Shown one piece after another: positions 6,024 through 9,646 of a DNA stretch of 9,646 bases; positions within the stretch are counted from its first letter, which is position 1, and each line of letters starts with the position of its first letter. The position numbers and the translations under genes are program-made. Where the stretch lies: NCBI GenBank assembly GCA_004173415.1, contig SEHC01000043.1, positions 1 to 9,646 on the forward strand. Direction: 5' to 3'. Source of the stretch: Lysobacteraceae bacterium. Its GTDB lineage: Bacteria; Pseudomonadota; Gammaproteobacteria; Xanthomonadales; Xanthomonadaceae. The notes under the pieces were generated by a model that saw only the letters and a program-made list of their open reading frames with translations, had not been told where the DNA came from and searched no databases.

Positions 6024-6917
6024 TCAGGGCATCGCCTTGATCGCCGACGCCACCGGAGTCTTGAGCACGCGGATACCCGCGTCCCCGGACTGGTCGGCCT
6101 CCAGGTAGATCGCGGCGAGGAAAGCGAGCAGGTCGTGGCGGCGCCTCAGCGAGGCGCCATCCGCATGGGCGCGGGCCGGATCGCCCAGGCGTGCCGCCAA
6201 TCCACCGAACCAGGCATCCCACTCGGCCTCGCTCATCCAGCCGCGACTGGCGAGATGGAGCACCGGGCGCGCCAGCCGGCCCGGTTCGCCGAACACGTAG
6301 GCGTGGGCCGCTTCCGGGACCGCCTGGCTGGCGATGGCCGTGAGCATGGCCTCGAGGTGGCTGCGTTCGAGCGCGGGATTCAAGGCCAGCTGCATCAGCC
6401 AGTCGCTGCCATGGGCCACGCCATGGCGCCAGCCCTGCACCTCATCGTAGCCGCGGTAATCGCGCACCGATTTCAGGTAAGCGGTGGCGGCAGCGACCAT
6501 CGCCCCGCGTTCCTGCACCGACAGCCACGGAGTGATGCGATCGGTGCGCGCGATCTCGGACAATACCAGCGCCGCGAACGGCCGGCTGAATCCTTCCGCG
6601 TCGGGTTCCTGCAGCATGCGTTCGAGCCGATCGCGCAGCGCCCTGCGGGTGGCGATGTCGAGCTGGTCGTTGCGCATCCACTGCGCGAGCGCCTCGTAGG
6701 CAATGCCATCGCGAAGCACCGGGTCGGCGCTGGACAGGCAGCCCGCCAATCCCAGCGCCAGCGCCTGGCGCACCGCTGCGTTCGCGATCGCGAACTGCCG
6801 CTGCTTCAGGTCCCGCAGCGACGCCGCATCGAAGCCCGCCGGCGGACAGTTCTCCGCTGCGGCGGCCGGCACCGACGCCAGCAGGCACAGCCAGAGCAGG
6901 CGGCGCGCAGGGATCAT
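6024..6917 (-). CDS. Exported DUF2785-domain protein
   Basis: A 297-residue protein that starts with a signal peptide (MIPARRLLWLCLLASVPAAAA, cleavage likely before E22) and should be periplasmic. The mature part is almost all helical. It carries the DUF2785 pattern: 'LSEIARTDR' (119-127), 'YRGYDEVQGWRHGVAHGSDWL' (154-174) and 'GEPGRLARPVLHLA' (210-223). The family has no established function, and no catalytic role can be proven, although the conserved His residues H165 and H169 are worth noting. The frame extends up to 6971, inside the upstream gene. ATG 6917 is chosen because the signal peptide begins there, although its ribosome binding site is poor. The gap to the preceding stop is 10 bases, so it is probably translated by coupling with the lipoprotein gene. 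Confidence 0.85.
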   Translation of the reverse strand: MIPARRLLWLCLLASVPAAAAENCPPAGFDAASLRDLKQRQFAIANAAVRQALALGLAGCLSSADPVLRDGIAYEALAQWMRNDQLDIATRRALRDRLERMLQEPDAEGFSRPFAALVLSEIARTDRITPWLSVQERGAMVAAATAYLKSVRDYRGYDEVQGWRHGVAHGSDWLMQLALNPALERSHLEAMLTAIASQAVPEAAHAYVFGEPGRLARPVLHLASRGWMSEAEWDAWFGGLAARLGDPARAHADGASLRRRHDLLAFLAAIYLEADQSGDAGIRVLKTPVASAIKAMP

Positions 6918-6927
6918 GGGCGGATCG

Positions 6928-7719
6928 TCAGCGGTTCCCGCGCCGGCGACGGCGCCACAGGAAGACCCCAAGCCACAGCACCGCCAGCAGTGGCAGCAAG
7001 GCCGCGGCGGCGCGGATCATCCAGGCGATGCTGACTGTCAGGATGCTGCCGAAATCGGAGAACGCGCGGCCTATCTCGCTGCGTCCGCGCTGTCCGCCCG
7101 GTGGGCGGAACTCCAGTGTCACAAGCTGGGTCTCGATCCGTCGCCGGTGCTGGGCGCCCTCGCGTTGCGCGGTTTCCAGGCCCGCCTCGATTTCCGCAAG
7201 CTGCCGGGAGATGGCCAGCAGGTCGGCCACCGCCAGGTCCCTGCGCTGCTGAAATTCCAGCAAACGCGCATGCTCCTTCTGCAGGCGCAACCGTTGCAGG
7301 TTGTTGTCGGCCACCACCTGGGCCAGGTCTTCGGCATGGGCGCTGCGGCTGCCGATCTGCGCGCCTTGCGCCGCCTGGCCGATGATCGGCTCGACGCCTT
7401 GCGGGGCGATGCGCAACGACAGCGAGCCACTGGGGGAATCGCCCGCCGACTGGCGTACGTCCAGGACCACGCAATCGCCGAACTTGCCCGACTGGCAGCT
7501 GGCCTGCACCACCTGCAATCGCGCCGGGATGTCGGCCGCGGCCAGCTCGATGCCGACCTCGTGTTCATAGGCAAGGAAAGCGCCCTGCGGCGACTTCAGG
7601 GGCGGCGCAAGGCTCTTGGCCGGCACGCCTGCGGCCATGTCCTTGCTGCTGCAGGCGCAAACGGCTAACGCGGCCGCACAGGCCAGCATCCACCCGCGAA
7701 CGCCTCCAGCCATTGGCAT
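6928..7719 (-). CDS. DUF4349-type lipoprotein with coiled coil and C-terminal membrane helix
   Basis: A 263-residue envelope protein. The N-terminus is a signal peptide ending in a lipobox-like VCAC (acylated Cys at residue 23) followed by SSKD. Residues about 45-115 form a beta-rich segment with two Cys (75 and 83) that may pair. Residues about 125-200 are a long charged coiled coil (LQRLRLQKEHARLLEFQQRR and onwards), then 'TLEFRPP'. Residues about 226-256 are hydrophobic and followed by RRRRRGNR, a stop-transfer helix with a cytoplasmic basic tail. This order matches DUF4349 proteins, whose role is unknown. The start is ambiguous: GTG 7722, ATG 7719 or ATG 7713. ATG 7719 is chosen because it overlaps the upstream stop as TGATG. 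Having both a lipobox and a C-terminal helix is normal in this family. Confidence 0.82.
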   Translation of the reverse strand: MPMAGGVRGWMLACAAALAVCACSSKDMAAGVPAKSLAPPLKSPQGAFLAYEHEVGIELAAADIPARLQVVQASCQSGKFGDCVVLDVRQSAGDSPSGSLSLRIAPQGVEPIIGQAAQGAQIGSRSAHAEDLAQVVADNNLQRLRLQKEHARLLEFQQRRDLAVADLLAISRQLAEIEAGLETAQREGAQHRRRIETQLVTLEFRPPGGQRGRSEIGRAFSDFGSILTVSIAWMIRAAAALLPLLAVLWLGVFLWRRRRRGNR

Positions 7720-8069
7720 CACAGGCTGGCCCCGTCGAATTCATTGACCGTCAACGCCTTGAGGTCCACCTCCGGCAGGCAGCGCACGTTGACCGCGGCC
7801 ATGCGCGTGCCGGTCTTGGGGTGGTCGGCTTCGCCGAACGGGGAGACCCCGCACACCGCGCAGAAATGGTGCTGGATGTGGTGCTTGTTGAAGGTGTAGG
7901 TGGAGAGGTCGGCTTCGGGCGTCTTCAGCACCAGCGCCTCGCGCGGCCCGAACCAGAGCAGGCCGCCGCGACGCCGGCACAGCGAACAGTTGCAGTCCAC
8001 GACTTCGGTGATCTCGCCTTCCAGCTCGAACGCGATCCTGCCGCAATGGCAGCTGCCTTGGTGCTTCAT
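7719..8069 (-). CDS. GFA-family (Mss4-like fold) zinc protein
   Basis: This 116-residue protein has the cysteine pattern of the glutathione-dependent formaldehyde-activating enzyme (GFA)/CENP-V family. C7-H-C9-G (GSCHCGRIAFELEG) comes first, then C26-N-C28-S-L-C31 and finally C70-A-V-C73-G (HHFCAVCGVSPF). These bind structural and labile zinc in the beta-fold shared with Mss4. The founding member binds glutathione and was linked to formaldehyde adducts, but most small paralogues have no proven activity, so 'formaldehyde-activating' should not be read as function here. The frame is open far upstream (to 9527), antisense to the DUF885 gene. ATG 8069 is chosen for its GAGGAAA site five bases before and because the domain starts there. 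It is the first gene of the unit: its stop overlaps the start of the lipoprotein gene. Confidence 0.93.
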   Translation of the reverse strand: MKHQGSCHCGRIAFELEGEITEVVDCNCSLCRRRGGLLWFGPREALVLKTPEADLSTYTFNKHHIQHHFCAVCGVSPFGEADHPKTGTRMAAVNVRCLPEVDLKALTVNEFDGASL

Positions 8070-8186
8070 GTCGTTTCCTCGTGCGGGCCTGGCCCGAGCA
8101 TAAGCCATCGGCACATGCGGGGGCTGGCGGTTTTGCCTATGCTCGCGGGCTTCGTGCAATGCCGCACTGCAACGGGAATACCAGGA

Positions 8187-9646
8187 ATGCGCCACAGTCT
8201 GCTCGCCCTCGCCCTGCTCTCCAGCCTGGCTGCCTGCCAAACGGTGGAAGCGCCCGCCGCCAATCGCGCCGACGGTGCTGCCGCCACTGCCGCCAGCACC
8301 GCCGAGGCCGATGCGAAGTTCGCCGACCTGTCCAGGCGCGCCGTCGAGGGCTGGCTGCAACTGAGCCCGATCGGCGCCACCCAGATCGGTGAACACCGTT
8401 ACGACAGCCAGGTCGACGACCTCAGCGCGGCGGGGCGCCAGAAGGGCATCGATTTCGGCAAGCAGGTCCTGGCCGAACTGGATGCACTGGAGGTCGGCAA
8501 GCTTTCTCGCGAGAACCAGGTGGACGCGGCGATCCTGCGCAACCAGCTGCAGTACGACCTGTGGGGCAGCCAGACGCTGCAGAGCTGGGCCTGGGATCCG
8601 CAGGTCTATAGCGGCCTGGCCGGTGGCGCGATCTACAACCTGATGGCGCGCGAGTTCGCCCCCCTGCCCGATCGCCTCCGCTCGGCCACCGCGCGCATGG
8701 AGAAGCTCCCGGCGCTGCTGGCCCAGGCACGCGAGAACCTGGACCCGGCGCGGGTGCCCAGGGTCCATGCCGAAACCGTGGCCAAGCAGAACCAGGGCGT
8801 GCTGAGCATCGTCGCGATGTTCATCACCCCGCACCTGAAGGAACTTCCGGCGGCCGACCGGGCGCGGGCGGAGAAGGCGACCGAAGCCTTGAAGCAGGCC
8901 GTGGCGGAGCACCAGCAATGGCTGGACAAGACCCTGGTGCCCAACGCGAAGGGCGACTTCCGCGTCGGCCAGGCGGTGTACGACCAGAAACTGCAGTTCG
9001 CCCTGCTGTCCTCCCTGTCGCGCGCCGAGATCAGGCAGCGCGCCGAGGGCGAGCTCAGGCGCGTGCGCGGGGAGATGTACGCCATCGCCCGCAGCGTGCT
9101 GAAGGACAAGGCCGGCGCGCCGCCGATGCCCGATGCGCCCAGCGACGGGCAGCAGCAGAAGGCGATCGAGGCCGCGCTGGAACTGGCCTACGCCGACAAG
9201 CCGGCCCGCGACAAGGTGGTGGAAGCGGCCGAGTCGGCGTTGAAATCGGCCACCGATTTCGTCCGCGAGAAGGACCTGGTCACCCTGCCCGACGCGCCGG
9301 TCAAGATCATCCTGATGCCGGAATTCCAGCGCGGCGTGGCCGTGGCCTACTGCGACTCGCCCGGTCCGCTGGACAAGGGACTGGAGACCTTCTACGCGGT
9401 GTCGCCGATCCCCGACGAATGGGACGCCAGGCAGGTCGATTCGTTCCTGCGCGAATACAACGGCCGCATGATCCACCTGCTGAGCATCCATGAAGGCACG
9501 CCGGGCCATTACCTGGAAGGCTGGCACTCGGCCAAGTTCCCCTCGACCCTGCGCGGCGTGCTGCGCTCGGGCATGTTCGCCGAGGGCTGGGCGGTGTACA
9601 CCGAGAAGATGATGGCCGACGCCGGTTACCTGGACAACGACCCGCT
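8187..9646 (+). CDS. DUF885-family lipoprotein, putative zinc metallopeptidase (3' end outside window)
   Basis: The first 486 codons of a longer gene are present; DUF885 proteins are usually near 600 residues. The N-terminus is a lipoprotein signal (MRHSLLALALLSSLAAC, lipobox LAAC, Cys17), followed by an Ala-rich linker to about residue 45 and then a helical domain. Family motifs are visible: 'HEGTPGH' at 435-441 and 'EGWAVYTEKM' at 466-475. These resemble the HE...H plus distal Glu zinc site of gluzincin-type peptidases, and related exported proteins are thought to be peptidases; the activity is inferred. GGGA at 8174-8177 is the likely ribosome binding site, and AGGA directly abuts the ATG. 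TATGCT (8138-8143) is a possible -10. The 117-base gap to the divergent GFA gene probably holds both promoters. No stop interrupts the frame before the window end. Confidence 0.9.
   Translation, partial: MRHSLLALALLSSLAACQTVEAPAANRADGAAATAASTAEADAKFADLSRRAVEGWLQLSPIGATQIGEHRYDSQVDDLSAAGRQKGIDFGKQVLAELDALEVGKLSRENQVDAAILRNQLQYDLWGSQTLQSWAWDPQVYSGLAGGAIYNLMAREFAPLPDRLRSATARMEKLPALLAQARENLDPARVPRVHAETVAKQNQGVLSIVAMFITPHLKELPAADRARAEKATEALKQAVAEHQQWLDKTLVPNAKGDFRVGQAVYDQKLQFALLSSLSRAEIRQRAEGELRRVRGEMYAIARSVLKDKAGAPPMPDAPSDGQQQKAIEAALELAYADKPARDKVVEAAESALKSATDFVREKDLVTLPDAPVKIILMPEFQRGVAVAYCDSPGPLDKGLETFYAVSPIPDEWDARQVDSFLREYNGRMIHLLSIHEGTPGHYLEGWHSAKFPSTLRGVLRSGMFAEGWAVYTEKMMADAGYLDNDP

Noticed and set aside
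4190..6040. 616-codon plus-strand open frame across the transporter and LysR genes
   Set aside because: It runs antisense to the transporter and out of frame with LysR, with low-complexity composition. It is a shadow frame.
8070..9527. Long upstream extension of the GFA reading frame
   Set aside because: It is antisense to the DUF885 lipoprotein gene. The GFA domain begins at the ATG at 8069, which has a good ribosome binding site.

Overview
High-GC DNA with dense, mostly chromosomal-looking genes, tight spacing and long antisense reading frames typical of GC-rich codon use. The gene content (periplasmic cyclophilin with a C-terminal extension, a kinase fused to a universal-stress domain, a DUF885 lipoprotein, and a PadR regulator coupled to a probable HAAS-type membrane partner) suggests a gammaproteobacterium of the Xanthomonadaceae/Lysobacteraceae type. 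This is inferred from protein character, not from a database search. I see no rRNA, tRNA, CRISPR array, insertion sequence or phage gene.

Layout. (1) 1-405, minus strand: a PadR-family repressor whose stop overlaps the start of a partner gene that leaves the window at the left edge. (2) 550-1461, plus: an exported cyclophilin-type peptidyl-prolyl isomerase, ending in a hairpin. (3) 1540-3754, plus: a two-gene unit with a metallophosphoesterase followed one base later by a Ser/Thr protein kinase fused to a universal stress protein domain. (4) 3770-4896, minus: a DMT/EamA transporter followed by the wreck of a small gene, broken by a stop codon and a frameshift. (5) 5052-5993, plus: a GcvA-like LysR regulator divergent from the transporter. 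(6) 6024-8069, minus: a tight three-gene unit of a GFA-fold protein, a DUF4349-type lipoprotein and an exported DUF2785 protein. (7) 8187 to the right edge, plus: a DUF885 lipoprotein with a metallopeptidase-like motif, cut by the window end.

How they work together. Three regulatory arrangements can be read: PadR with its coupled membrane partner, LysR divergent from an exporter, and a kinase next to a phosphoesterase. The last is the best candidate for an under-described module, because the two enzymes could write and erase a phosphate signal. The most concrete anomaly is the small pseudogene at 3770-3973. Most of the rest is ordinary core or semi-core genome, and I found no clear novel defence or mobile system.
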